A stretch of DNA of 64,000 nucleotides from Ensifer adhaerens. GTDB taxonomy: Bacteria > Pseudomonadota > Alphaproteobacteria > Rhizobiales > Rhizobiaceae. Shown piece by piece: positions 27,130 to 36,070 of this stretch. Numbering within the stretch: the stretch's first letter is position 1; each line of letters opens with the position of its first letter. The notes beneath the pieces were generated by a model. It ran no database searches, was not told the DNA's origin, and saw only the letters and a program-made list of their open reading frames with translations. The stretch spans positions 124,001-188,000 of the forward strand of contig NZ_PNFP01000014.1 of the NCBI RefSeq assembly GCF_002940685.1, read 5' to 3'. The translations under genes were made by a program, and so were the position numbers.

Positions 27130-27398
27130 TCTGAGTGCTGTACCGCTTCGGCTTCTCCGGCGCGCTGCAGGAAATCCGCCCTACCGAATCGGATGTGCAG
27201 CTGAGCCTATTAACCTACAACATCGGCGTCGAGGCCGGTAGAACCTCTGCGTCGTTCGGCGCTTCGACCCGGGTTATGGACAACGCAGTCGGTACCAGCG
27301 CGATGCTCTGGCCTTTCCTAGGATCGCCAACCTGGCGTTCGATTGCTTCGGTGTTCGCGATAGAGGCCGTCAGTCTAGTTTCATTTGTCACGGTTTAG
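27130..27398 (+). pseudogene. HupE/UreJ-like membrane protein fragment
   Basis: The frame contains FSGALQEIRPTESDVQLSLL and then TYNIGVEAG, which resembles the conserved helix of HupE/UreJ_2 proteins (GF..AL.E...P......L..FNVGVE.GQ). The following sequence drifts and ends at 27398 with a weakly family-like tail. There is no start codon or N-terminal half, so this is a remnant. Intact relatives are membrane proteins linked to nickel or hydrogenase supply. Confidence 0.5.
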
Positions 27399-27770
27399 CC
27401 TATCCAATCGGAGATCGAAGCATGAGCGAATTTCAGAACAAGCTGTTCGGCTGACCGTGGCGTGCGGTGGTGCGGCATCGGTCACTAACATTGCGGAATG
27501 TCAGAAGAGGTCTCTGGCTGCTGCCCTGGAACTCAACCGCGCGCTTGAGCACGGAACTGATCATGCTGTTGACCGGTCATTGTTGGGAGCGGGAGCTACA
27601 AGACGTATCGACCTCATTATTGGTGATCTGATGAAAGAACTTGCGGTTGTCGGCCACCTGTTCGATATCGATATCATGCAAGCCGGGCACATACCCTCGA
27701 TCGCCGCATGCATGAGATCAAAGGCGCACTCAACCGGTCCTGATGGCCTTGCCGGTTGGGCTTCCTCTCG

Positions 27771-30095
27771 TTAATCGCCTTCAAGGGCACGGTAGATTTC
27801 CTGTTCCTGGGAAAAGTGCAGTCTTACGACCGCTTCGAGCCCATGAAGCAACCGTTGGATCTCGTAGAGTTGCTGTGGGTTTAGACCGGTAAAATCGATC
27901 GCCTGGCGAAGGGAGGTGAGAAGATGGACCTGGCGCTGGATTTCCATGTGGGTGCGGCTCATGCCGGCGAGGGCATGCGACGCGCCGAGCCGCCGGCGCA
28001 GCAACGGATACAAAACGCAGTCGTCCTGGCGTTCATGGGGAAGAAGTCTCTCGCGCAACAGCGCATCCAAATCGGCCAAGCGTTGTCGCGTTTCGGGTTC
28101 AGGCAGATGCTGTATCCGTTCGGTCGTGTGCCGGATCTCGTCGACGACGGACATGAGGTTACGGTGTTCTGCTTCCAGTTCCAGGAGCTCTTGCTGTGAC
28201 AGTTGATTGGCTCGACCCCATCGGCGAACCGGGTGAGCAAGCGCACGCAGGCCGTTCAGAATGGCGACGACGTCAATTACCTCTTGGACAAGAGCGCCCT
28301 CGACCGGCGCGAGATAACCGAGCGCGGCAGCAATCATCCCGGTAATCGACAGCCCCATCCCGACGTAGACGCTTTGAAGCGCAATCCGCCGGGATCTCTT
28401 TGCTATGTGGACGGCACTGACAAGACGATCCAACCGGTCAACAAGAATGACGACGTCGGCCGCTTCCGTCGACGCTGCGGCCCCCCGGGCGCCCATCGCG
28501 ACTCCGACGTCGGCTGCGGCCAGGGCGGGCGCATCGTTGATGCCGTCGCCCACCATCATGACCGCCCCGGCTCTTCTCTCAGTCTCAACCAATCGCGTCT
28601 TATCGTCCGGCTTCATTTCTGAGACGATGTTGTCGATGCCCAGAAACGCGGCCAGGCTTTTGGCGATATCAGACCGGTCGCCGGTCGCAAGCACAATTCG
28701 TCCAATGCCGGCTTCGCGCAACTGCCTGAGAACCGTGCCGGCTTCCGGCCTGACCTCATCGGCCAGAAGAAACGCCCCTGTAAGGACGCCTTCCTCCGCG
28801 ACTGCGACCGCGACCGTGCCCTCCCTCTTGATCCAGATCTCGATCTCGCGCGAGAAATCGGTGTCATCGATGATGGGACGGATGAAGTCCCATCCGCCGA
28901 CGGCTATCTGCCGCTCGTTGATCCGGCCTGTGATGCCCGAGCCAGAAGATTCCCTCAGTTCGGATGGCGATAAAAGGGCGAGCCCGCGCTCGTGGGCGGC
29001 GGCGACAAGGGCGCAGGCGACGACGTGACGGGACGCCTGGTCGATCGAGGCTGCCAGCCGTAGAACCTCTTGCGGGGCAAGGTCACTGCGAACCTTTGTC
29101 TCCAATAGCCGGGCCCGGCCGTCCGTTATCGTCCCCGTCTTGTCGAGCAAAACGGTCCTCGCGCGCGCAAGCATTTCGAGGGCACCGCCGCCCTTCACGA
29201 GGATGCCTTTGCGCGCGCAGCGAGACACGCCTGAGATGAGGGCGACCGGAACTGCGAGAATGAGCGGGCAGGGGGTGGCAACCACCAAAACCGCCAATGC
29301 CCTTGTCGCCTGTCCTGAAAGTACCCACGCGATCGTTGCCAGAAGAAGCGTCACCGCGAGAAAGCCGAGCGCGTAACGGTCCGCGAGACGAGACATTGGC
29401 GCCTTAGCGCTTTTCGCAGCTTCGACCAACCTTGCAATACCTGCATAGGTGCTCTCCTTCGCAACGTGCGAGGCGACCATTTCGAAAGGATCCCCCGAAT
29501 TGATGGAGCCGCTCATCAAGTACTCTCCGGATCGATGGAGGACCGGCAGGGCCTCACCTGTCAGAGCGGACTCGTCGAGCATTGCTGAGCTGCCTGTCAA
29601 GCGACCATCAACGGCCAGGACCTCACCGCTGCGCACTAAAATCCGGTCACCAGGCTCTATGTCGTCGATCGCGACTTCTTCGAATTGCTTGCCTGTGAAG
29701 CGCGCTGCGGTGCGTGGTACCCGGTCTAGCAGTGCCGTCAGTTCATGGCGTGCTCGCCGTTGGGCAAAATCCTCAAGCGCTTCCCCACCTGCAAACATCA
29801 TTGCGATGATGATCCCGGCGAAATACTCGCCCAGCAAAAGCGCGCCGCTCATGGCGAGGGCTGCAATCAAATCCAGGCCGAATTCTGCTTTTGCCAGGCT
29901 TGTTCCGATCTCCGTGACCAGAGTCGCAAGGATAATTGCCGTTCCCACTCCCCATATCCATGCGCTGTGGTCGGGACGATTGGCAAACCATGTAAGCGCG
30001 CCCCCTGCCAGGGAGACAGCGCTCACGGCAAGAAGCGCACGTTTCGGCGTAACTTCTTCTGGCCACCGAAGAGCAATTGTGTGCGGCGCGCTCAA
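27771..30095 (-). CDS. nia: P1B-5-type metal ATPase with C-terminal hemerythrin domain (Nia-like)
   Basis: A 774-residue exporter. It has no N-terminal metal-binding domain. The membrane metal site is TPCPLILAVP (TPC motif, diagnostic of the P1B-5 subgroup); the phosphorylation site is DKTGTITDG and the hinge is GDGINDAPAL. Residues from about 640 form a hemerythrin-like four-helix domain with His/Glu ligand candidates H644, H687 (HERQD), H716 and H760/E764 (HFSQE). From memory, S. meliloti Nia has this architecture and exports Ni and Fe in nodules. It lies 81 bp downstream of a universal stress protein gene, in an operon under the operator at 30725. Confidence 0.92.
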   Translation of the reverse strand: MSAPHTIALRWPEEVTPKRALLAVSAVSLAGGALTWFANRPDHSAWIWGVGTAIILATLVTEIGTSLAKAEFGLDLIAALAMSGALLLGEYFAGIIIAMMFAGGEALEDFAQRRARHELTALLDRVPRTAARFTGKQFEEVAIDDIEPGDRILVRSGEVLAVDGRLTGSSAMLDESALTGEALPVLHRSGEYLMSGSINSGDPFEMVASHVAKESTYAGIARLVEAAKSAKAPMSRLADRYALGFLAVTLLLATIAWVLSGQATRALAVLVVATPCPLILAVPVALISGVSRCARKGILVKGGGALEMLARARTVLLDKTGTITDGRARLLETKVRSDLAPQEVLRLAASIDQASRHVVACALVAAAHERGLALLSPSELRESSGSGITGRINERQIAVGGWDFIRPIIDDTDFSREIEIWIKREGTVAVAVAEEGVLTGAFLLADEVRPEAGTVLRQLREAGIGRIVLATGDRSDIAKSLAAFLGIDNIVSEMKPDDKTRLVETERRAGAVMMVGDGINDAPALAAADVGVAMGARGAAASTEAADVVILVDRLDRLVSAVHIAKRSRRIALQSVYVGMGLSITGMIAAALGYLAPVEGALVQEVIDVVAILNGLRALAHPVRRWGRANQLSQQELLELEAEHRNLMSVVDEIRHTTERIQHLPEPETRQRLADLDALLRERLLPHERQDDCVLYPLLRRRLGASHALAGMSRTHMEIQRQVHLLTSLRQAIDFTGLNPQQLYEIQRLLHGLEAVVRLHFSQEQEIYRALEGD

Positions 30096-30176
30096 GAGCC
30101 TGGTTCCTCAATTCGACAACGCGGTCAGTCTCGCAGGCACCTTTGCACCAGGCCGACCGTTTCTTCTTCGCAAGCC

Positions 30177-30677
30177 TCAACGGACGACAAGGACCGAGCA
30201 GTGCGCATCCCGGGCTACCTTCTTCGACACGCTCCCGAGGACCATCCTCTTGAGGCGCCCAAGACCCCGGCTTCCGACGACAATCAAGCTCGCTTTGATC
30301 TCTGTTGCAGTGTCGAGAACGGTTTGAGCGCAATCCCCCACTTCCAGCCGCTCAGCGACATTCTCGACGCCGAGCCCGCGTGCCTCGTTTCGAGCTTGCT
30401 CCACAATTGTCTTGCCGAGCGCCAGGGCGCTGTCATCGATGCCATCGCCGGACGTGCATGAAAGTTCTGCCGGCCTCGGCATGCCCGGGATCATGTTGCC
30501 GATGGGAAAGACCCGCCCGGAGCGAGAAAGGCCGTCTGTTGCGCTTGCAAAATTTGGTGCGGCAACGTGGAGAACGGTCAGGGGCGCGCCAATCGCCTTC
30601 GCAAGCCTTATGGCCATTGCGACGGCGTCGCGCGCGTTGTCCGATCCATCGGTTGCAACAAGGATATGGTCATCCAT
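30177..30677 (-). CDS. Universal stress protein (single UspA domain)
   Basis: A 166-residue UspA protein. Its N-terminal ILVATDGSDNARDAV carries the conserved Asp, and the C-terminal ATP-binding signature GSRGLGRLKRMVLGSVSKKV is complete. An insertion of about 30 residues rich in Gly/Pro (around 45-75) is longer than usual. It is the first gene of an operon with the P1B-5 ATPase. The operator at 30725-30738 is centred 54 nt upstream and is also within range of the divergent mgtC-type gene. Confidence 0.93.
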   Translation of the reverse strand: MDDHILVATDGSDNARDAVAMAIRLAKAIGAPLTVLHVAAPNFASATDGLSRSGRVFPIGNMIPGMPRPAELSCTSGDGIDDSALALGKTIVEQARNEARGLGVENVAERLEVGDCAQTVLDTATEIKASLIVVGSRGLGRLKRMVLGSVSKKVARDAHCSVLVVR

Positions 30678-30724
30678 GGAAAACTCCTCTCAGAGCAGCG
30701 TCATGCATTGTCAATCCGCAAGCA

Positions 30725-30738
30725 TTGATCGTCGTCAA
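30725..30738. promoter_or_regulatory. FixK/FNR-type operator (TTGATCGTCGTCAA)
   Basis: Shared between the divergent usp-nia operon (54 nt to start 30677) and the MgtC/DUF4010 gene (83 nt to start 30815). Confidence 0.85.
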
Positions 30739-30814
30739 AGACAGGATCGAAGTTAGCTGACCACAAATGCGATGGGGTTGATCTCAGCGCGTGTGCGCCC
30801 CCTGGAGAGTGCAA

Positions 30815-32065
30815 ATGGAACCGCTTATCCTTCGTTTGGGGCTCGCACTTGCAATTGGCCTTCTCGTCGGGTTGGAGCGGGGGTGGCGCGAGAGGGATGC
30901 GCCGGAAGGCAGCCGGACAGCCGGCATTCGAACCTTCGGGATTTCCGGACTTCTTGGCGGTATCGTTGCGGCCGTGTCGGAAGCCCAGCAGAACGAGTTT
31001 GTTTTTGCCGCGGGTCTGCTGGGGTTCACGATGAGCTTGACCTGGTTCAAGTTACGTGAGGCTCGGCGGGATGAAGATTTCAGCGTGACCAGCGTGGTAG
31101 CGGGATTGTGCGTTTTTTCGCTGGGCGGGCTGGCGGTTGCGGGCGACTACAGGGCCGCCGCTGCAGGCGGTGCGGCTCTTGCCGCAGTTCTTGCCAGCAG
31201 AGAACTTCTTCACAATCTCCTCAGGCGGCTAACCTGGCCAGAACTGCGCTCCGCGCTCGTGCTTGCGGTGATGACCGCCATCGTCTTGCCGCTTCTACCG
31301 AACCGGACCATCGACCCTTGGGGAGGTTTCAATCCCCGCGAGGTGTGGTTTCTCACCGTGCTGAGTGCGACCATCTCATTTGCCGGATATGTGGCAACGC
31401 GCCTGCTGGGCTCAACGCGCGGGCTTCTTGTCAGCGGTCTTACGGGCGCAATCGTCTCGTCCACTGCGGTCACCGCAAGCTTTGGACAAAAAGCTCGGGC
31501 CGGGGAGCCCGCTCTCCCGCTGGCCGGGGCTGCAAGTGTCGCTGCGGCTATTTCACTGCTGCGCGTACTCGTCATCGTCCTTGTACTGTCCCCCCGGCTT
31601 CTTCCACTCGTTGTGGCGCCGCTGCTGGCGGCAGCCGTCGTATTCGTCGCGTGCGGAAGCCTCTTGATGGCCAATAGGGCGCCCGGTGCAGGCCAAGACG
31701 TCGAAGCACGGAATCCCTTTGAACTGATGCCACTCCTTGTCTTTGCCAGTCTGTTTGCCACCACCGCGACACTTGGCGCTGCGGTGGTTGCGAGGATTGG
31801 CGACAATAGCTTGATTGGCATTTCGGCCGCATCTGGTATCTTCGACGTCGACGTTGCCGTACTGACCGCGTTACGCTCCGTCGGAGGAGCGATGCCCTTG
31901 CCGACTGTCGGCGCCGCGGTGCTGGCAGCCGCGCTCGTCAATGCGGGGGGGCGAATATTCGTGGCAATCCTGTCCGGGACCGCGCATTACTGGGTGCCAC
32001 TCGGCCTCGTCTCGTTCGCTGCTGCTGCAACTGGCGTAAGTACCTATGTCATGACTATGCAGTAG
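30815..32065 (+). CDS. MgtC/SapB-DUF4010 membrane protein
   Basis: A 416-residue integral membrane protein. The first 130 residues are an MgtC/SapB-like domain (LILRLGLALAIGLLVGLERG, GIRTFGISGLLGGI), and the rest is DUF4010 (about 190-410) with further helices such as FAGYVATRLLGSTRG, GLTGAIVSSTAVT and GIFDVDVAVLTAL. MgtC proteins modulate F1Fo-ATPase and Mg2+ adaptation in pathogens; the role of this longer family is not known. Start chosen at ATG 30815 (MEPLILRLG) with GGAGAG upstream. Its 3' end overlaps the convergent P-type ATPase gene by 11 bp. Confidence 0.88.
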   Translation: MEPLILRLGLALAIGLLVGLERGWRERDAPEGSRTAGIRTFGISGLLGGIVAAVSEAQQNEFVFAAGLLGFTMSLTWFKLREARRDEDFSVTSVVAGLCVFSLGGLAVAGDYRAAAAGGAALAAVLASRELLHNLLRRLTWPELRSALVLAVMTAIVLPLLPNRTIDPWGGFNPREVWFLTVLSATISFAGYVATRLLGSTRGLLVSGLTGAIVSSTAVTASFGQKARAGEPALPLAGAASVAAAISLLRVLVIVLVLSPRLLPLVVAPLLAAAVVFVACGSLLMANRAPGAGQDVEARNPFELMPLLVFASLFATTATLGAAVVARIGDNSLIGISAASGIFDVDVAVLTALRSVGGAMPLPTVGAAVLAAALVNAGGRIFVAILSGTAHYWVPLGLVSFAAAATGVSTYVMTMQ

Positions 32066-34733
32066 ATTTGCCACGCAGCTGCCACTTGTCGAATTCCATT
32101 GTGAAAAGAACAGAAGAGGCAGCAATCAAAAGCATTGCCCATTCGGCCGGTACCATCGGGGAAACCTGGAGGGTATTACTGACAAGCGGAACGTGCATTG
32201 CGGTGATGTGGAGACCCAAGGCTGCGGCAATGCAAAAGAGCAGGAGTGGGTTGCCAAACATGCCGAGCGCGAGAATGGACTTCCGCTCCGAGCGACTTGC
32301 GAAAGTCTGGAAATTTTCGAAGAGAACAAGCAGCAGCAAGAGCATATTGCGGGCATCGCTTTCACTGTAGCCCTGTTGTAGAGCGAGGTAGAACATCGCG
32401 AAACCTCCGCCTCCCATGACGAGCGTCGTTTGACAGAGACGGCGAATCATCACCCGATCGAAGATCGGCTCATTCGGCCTGCGCGGCGCACGGGAGAGTT
32501 CATCGCCCTCAGGCCCCTCGCTTGCAAGAGCGACATCCTGGATGCCGTTGGTGACAAGATTGAGCCACAGGAGTTGCACGGGTAGAAGCGGCATTGGCAG
32601 TGCAAGAGTGGCAGCAAAAAGAAACAACACGAGTTCCGCTGATCCCGTGGAGACGAGCATGAAGATGACCTTACGAATGTTGGCATAGGCGACGCGACCT
32701 TCCTTGATGGCACTTACGATTGACGCGAAATTGTCGTCTGTAATGATAATATCGGCGCTCTCTTTGGCGACGTCCGTTCCCTTTCGGCCCATCGCCACTC
32801 CGATGTGCGCGTGTTTTAGGGCAGGCGCATCGTTGACCCCGTCACCCGTGACGGCAACGAAGTGTCCGTTGCGCGAAAGCGCGAGAGCGAGCGCCAGTTT
32901 TTGCGATGGGGCGATGCGTGCATAGATGCGCCCCCGGCGGGCGAGCGCGTCGAGGCTTGCTTGCCCCTGCGCCTCGGCCCGGCTCACCTCTTCGCCAGTG
33001 ATGACCTGGTCGATGGTGAAGGCGAGGCCCGCATCAGCCGCGATCGCCGCGGCGGTCTTTGGATCGTCTCCGGTAAGCATGACGACCTGGACGCCCGCGT
33101 TGTGGCAGTCGCGGATCGCGCCGGGTACTTCCGGTCTGATCGGATCCTGCATGCCGGCCAGTCCGAGAAAAACCAGGTCGACGAGAAGGTGCCGGCCACA
33201 TCCGCCATCGTCCTCGACCGTCGTTTCGCCTTCTGCAAACGCCAATACGCGCAAACCTTGGGCGGCCATTTCTTCCTTCTGGCGCAGAAGTCTGTCGCGG
33301 TCGATCGTTACCGCGCGGCCATTCATCTCCATTCGATCCGACATTGCGATGAGGGTTTCGGCCGCTCCCTTCACGAAGATACGCACCACATCGCCATGTC
33401 GATGAAACGATGCGGCATATTTGATCTCCGGCTCATAGGGGATTCGGGCAATCAAAGGATAATCATCCTCAATCGACTGTCTCGGCAGGCCCGCCTTGTG
33501 GGCGGCGGCCAGGAGCGCGACATCGACCGTGTCGCCAACACTGGTCCACCCATCTTCACCCCTTACGAGCGATCCTTCATTGGGTAGAGAGGCGGCCCGC
33601 AGAAGGGCCGTCGCGCGATCACGTGCCTGGTCGGGGGACGCATCCCTCCCGCGGATGTGGCAGGACTCGATATCGGCATGCGTGTCGCAGAAAAGGTCGG
33701 TTCCGTCAGGCAGGCGAATGTCGGTGACCGTCAGCTCATTCAGCGTCAACGTTCCGGTCTTGTCGGTTGCGATTATCGTGCATGACCCGAGAGCTTCGAC
33801 AGCGGGCATCCGGCGAACGATGACGTGTTTCCTGGCCATTCGACGCATACTGATTGCCAAGGCGACCGAGATCGCAATCGGAAGGCCTTCGGGGATTGCG
33901 CTCACGGCCAACCCAACCGCCATCATAAAAAGCTCGCTCGCCGGCATGCCGCGAGCGATCCCGACAACTATCAGCAAGACCACGACGGTTGCGACGACGA
34001 GGGCAATGAGTTTTGAAAAGCCCTCCAGGCGGATCAGCAATGGCGATCTGGCAAGGGGTGCCTTGCCGATGTCGATTGCGATCTTGCCGATTTCCGTGTT
34101 CTTGCCAGTGGCTGAGACGACGCCACGGGCGCGACCGCGTGTGACGAGCGCCCCGGCGTATGCCATGTAGCTTCGTTGTTCATCGCCTGCGACGGAAGCC
34201 GGGGTTGGTGACTTTGCAACCGGCGCGGATTCGCCCGTTAGCAAGGACTCATCGCAAAAGAGTCCGTCAACTGCGGTCAGCCGCATGTCTGCCGGCACGC
34301 GTCCGCCGGATTCCAGAGCCACAAGGTCCCCGGGCACGATCAGTCGTGCGTCAAGCTCGACCAACTGACCATCTCGCACAGCATTGGCTTTTGGCTGCTC
34401 GAGTTTGCGCAACGCCGATGCCGCTTGGCCGGCACTGTGTTCCTGAATGGTTCCGACGATGGCATTTGCAACAAGAACGACCCCAATGAAGAAGGCGTCC
34501 CTCACATCGCCCAGCAGAAATGATACCAGCACTGCGGCCAGCAGAGTGTAAATCAGTGGACTGCGGAACTGGCGCACGAATGTTTCGGCCACCGACCCTG
34601 CCCTTGGTTCGGGCAGGGCGTTTGGACCGCACATGGGCAATCGGCTGCAGGCCTCCTCGCTCGTGAGCCCCATATAGCCGCTGTCTTCCGTTTGACGCCG
34701 GGAGAGGCTGAGCGGCATCGGTTCGGCCATCAT
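32055..34733 (-). CDS. P2-type cation-transporting ATPase (Ca2+ or Mg2+-like)
   Basis: An 892-residue pump with the cation ATPase N-terminal domain, transmembrane motif AIPEGLPIAI (PEGL as in SERCA/P2A pumps), phosphorylation site DKTGTLT (about residues 322-328), nucleotide site FVKGAAE and hinge TGDGVNDAPAL. The C-terminal six-helix bundle includes LWLNLVTNGIQDVALA. Ca2+ is the likeliest ion by family. It lies 31 bp after the BON gene, in one operon under the operator at 35492. Mycobacterial CtpF, a similar pump, belongs to the DosR dormancy regulon, an interesting parallel. Confidence 0.92.
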   Translation of the reverse strand: MMAEPMPLSLSRRQTEDSGYMGLTSEEACSRLPMCGPNALPEPRAGSVAETFVRQFRSPLIYTLLAAVLVSFLLGDVRDAFFIGVVLVANAIVGTIQEHSAGQAASALRKLEQPKANAVRDGQLVELDARLIVPGDLVALESGGRVPADMRLTAVDGLFCDESLLTGESAPVAKSPTPASVAGDEQRSYMAYAGALVTRGRARGVVSATGKNTEIGKIAIDIGKAPLARSPLLIRLEGFSKLIALVVATVVVLLIVVGIARGMPASELFMMAVGLAVSAIPEGLPIAISVALAISMRRMARKHVIVRRMPAVEALGSCTIIATDKTGTLTLNELTVTDIRLPDGTDLFCDTHADIESCHIRGRDASPDQARDRATALLRAASLPNEGSLVRGEDGWTSVGDTVDVALLAAAHKAGLPRQSIEDDYPLIARIPYEPEIKYAASFHRHGDVVRIFVKGAAETLIAMSDRMEMNGRAVTIDRDRLLRQKEEMAAQGLRVLAFAEGETTVEDDGGCGRHLLVDLVFLGLAGMQDPIRPEVPGAIRDCHNAGVQVVMLTGDDPKTAAAIAADAGLAFTIDQVITGEEVSRAEAQGQASLDALARRGRIYARIAPSQKLALALALSRNGHFVAVTGDGVNDAPALKHAHIGVAMGRKGTDVAKESADIIITDDNFASIVSAIKEGRVAYANIRKVIFMLVSTGSAELVLFLFAATLALPMPLLPVQLLWLNLVTNGIQDVALASEGPEGDELSRAPRRPNEPIFDRVMIRRLCQTTLVMGGGGFAMFYLALQQGYSESDARNMLLLLLVLFENFQTFASRSERKSILALGMFGNPLLLFCIAAALGLHITAMHVPLVSNTLQVSPMVPAEWAMLLIAASSVLFTMEFDKWQLRGKSTA

Positions 34734-34764
34734 GAGCCCCTTGGAAGAAAGCTACGAAAAGTGC

Positions 34765-35421
34765 CTATTTGTCGGACACCGTTAGGTAGTCGGTTACCCC
34801 GCTCACCCCTTTTGCGGACCAGGCAGCCTGCTCGGCGGTAATACGCTCTCGCGAGCTTTGCACTTTCCCGCGCAAGGTCACATGGCTGCCAGAAACTTCG
34901 ACCTCGATGTCCTCGGCCTCGATTTCGGCATTCCGCCTCAAGGCTTGCTTGATGCCGTGGCGGATGTCGACGACATCCATCCGTGGCCGGATCCTCAACT
35001 GGTTGTCGATGCCCGTTACACCGGAGAGTTGGCGAACCGAATGTTCGGCCGCCGAGCGTTGAAAATAGAAATCGACAGTGCCGGCGAGTGTAACGAACCC
35101 GTTCTCCACCTTCACCTGGATATCGCTCGGATCGGAAATCGCCGCACCCCAGTCGAGGATCTTCAAGACACGGCTTGCGATTTCGTCATCAGCGGTCTTC
35201 TTGTGCGCGGGCAACCGCACGGCGATTTCCTCCGCGATGGCTCGAACACCCTTGATCCGTCTAGCAACTTGTTCGGCGGCGTGCTTTTCGGCAAAGCTGT
35301 GAACATGACCGGTCAGGGTCACGATGCCGTTCTCTACCGCTACGCCGATGTTTGCTGCGTCGATGCTGGGCTCGTACTCGAGTTCGTCGAGAATATCTTG
35401 TCGTAAACTGATGTCGCTCAT
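34765..35421 (-). CDS. Triple BON-domain protein
   Basis: A 218-residue protein built of three BON domains (about 3-68, 75-142 and 148-215). Each has the strand-Gly-strand core: NIGVAVENGIVTLTGHVHSF, QVKVENGFVTLAGTVDF and DIEVEVSGSHVTLRGKVQSS. BON domains are thought to bind phospholipid or other ligands. No signal peptide is seen, so it is probably cytoplasmic or peripheral. Start chosen at ATG 35421 (MSDISLRQDI) with GGAGG upstream; the frame extends to 35520. It is the first gene of an operon with the P2-type ATPase. Confidence 0.9.
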   Translation of the reverse strand: MSDISLRQDILDELEYEPSIDAANIGVAVENGIVTLTGHVHSFAEKHAAEQVARRIKGVRAIAEEIAVRLPAHKKTADDEIASRVLKILDWGAAISDPSDIQVKVENGFVTLAGTVDFYFQRSAAEHSVRQLSGVTGIDNQLRIRPRMDVVDIRHGIKQALRRNAEIEAEDIEVEVSGSHVTLRGKVQSSRERITAEQAAWSAKGVSGVTDYLTVSDK

Positions 35422-35491
35422 GGCTATCACCTCCAAAAGTCTCCTCGTCCAGTTTATCCCAACAGTATGCTTGATCGTCGCCTGTCGGTCT

Positions 35492-35505
35492 TTGAGGGGC
35501 GTCAA
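35492..35505. promoter_or_regulatory. FixK/FNR-type operator (TTGAGGGGCGTCAA, one mismatch)
   Basis: The fifth base is G instead of T/C. It is shared by the divergent BON-ATPase operon (77 nt to 35421) and the FMN-binding protein gene (62 nt to 35561). Its symmetrical position supports function despite the mismatch. Confidence 0.7.
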
Positions 35506-35560
35506 AGCGCCCGCGCGCACAAGGAATTAATCTTGAAATATCTGTTCACGGAGGTGGATC

Positions 35561-36013
35561 ATGATCGTCAAGGAAATGTCCCGCCACGAATGCAGCAGCG
35601 TCGTTGAGGAGGGCCATGTGGCTCACCTTGCCTGTTGCGTCGACGACAGGCCCTATGTCGTGCCAATCACATATGCCTACGCCAGAAATTGCCTTTACGC
35701 ATTTTCCATGCCCGGTCAAAAGATCGACTGGATGCGCAAGAATCCCAATGTCTGCCTGCAGATCGACGCAGTCTCCGGGAGCGAGTGGAAAAGCGTTGTG
35801 ATCTACGGGCGCTATCAGGAACTTGCCCCGACAGGGCAATGGCACCGCGAGTACCTGCACGCCTGGTCGCTTCTGGAAAAGAGAGCAAACTGGTGGGAAC
35901 CGGGCGGGCTGAAGCCAGCTCCGCAAGAAATAGCCGGCCACTACCCGCACCTCTTCTTCAGTATCGACGTACTCGAAATGACCGGGCGGGCGTCTTGTGA
36001 AAATGAGGTCTGA
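35561..36013 (+). CDS. Pyridoxamine 5'-phosphate oxidase-like FMN-binding protein
   Basis: A 150-residue split-barrel flavin-binding family protein. It carries family segments GHVAHLACCVDDRPYVVPIT, FSMPGQKIDWMRKNPNVCLQ and SVVIYGRYQEL that form the barrel. Relatives bind FMN, F420 or haem and reduce small molecules, and some mycobacterial members are in the DosR regulon. ATG 35561 has a strong GGAGG. The operator at 35492 is 62 nt upstream. Monocistronic: a terminator follows at once. Confidence 0.88.
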   Translation: MIVKEMSRHECSSVVEEGHVAHLACCVDDRPYVVPITYAYARNCLYAFSMPGQKIDWMRKNPNVCLQIDAVSGSEWKSVVIYGRYQELAPTGQWHREYLHAWSLLEKRANWWEPGGLKPAPQEIAGHYPHLFFSIDVLEMTGRASCENEV

Positions 36014-36020
36014 AACAAAA

Positions 36021-36056
36021 GAGCTGCGCCGCTCGACGGCGGCGCAGCTCTTGTCT
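36021..36056. terminator. Bidirectional Rho-independent terminator
   Basis: Perfect 12-bp stem GAGCTGCGCCGC (36021-36032) with GCGGCGCAGCTC (36039-36050) and a 6-nt loop. It is followed on the plus strand by TTGTCTT and on the minus strand by TTTTGTTT. It sits between convergent genes and serves both. Confidence 0.9.
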
Positions 36057-36070
36057 TATGTTTCGGTCGC

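Larger units (their letters stand above)
26684..27770. other. 1.1-kb region with orphan operator and gene remnants
   Basis: It holds the operator at 26910-26923 and a HupE/UreJ-like fragment at about 27130-27398. A further plus-strand frame at 27385-27774 (129 codons, including LAAALELNRALEHGTDHAVD and IDLIIGDLMKELAVVGHL) has some protein character but no family I recognise. The region looks like a decayed operon that was once under FixK-type control. Confidence 0.4.
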
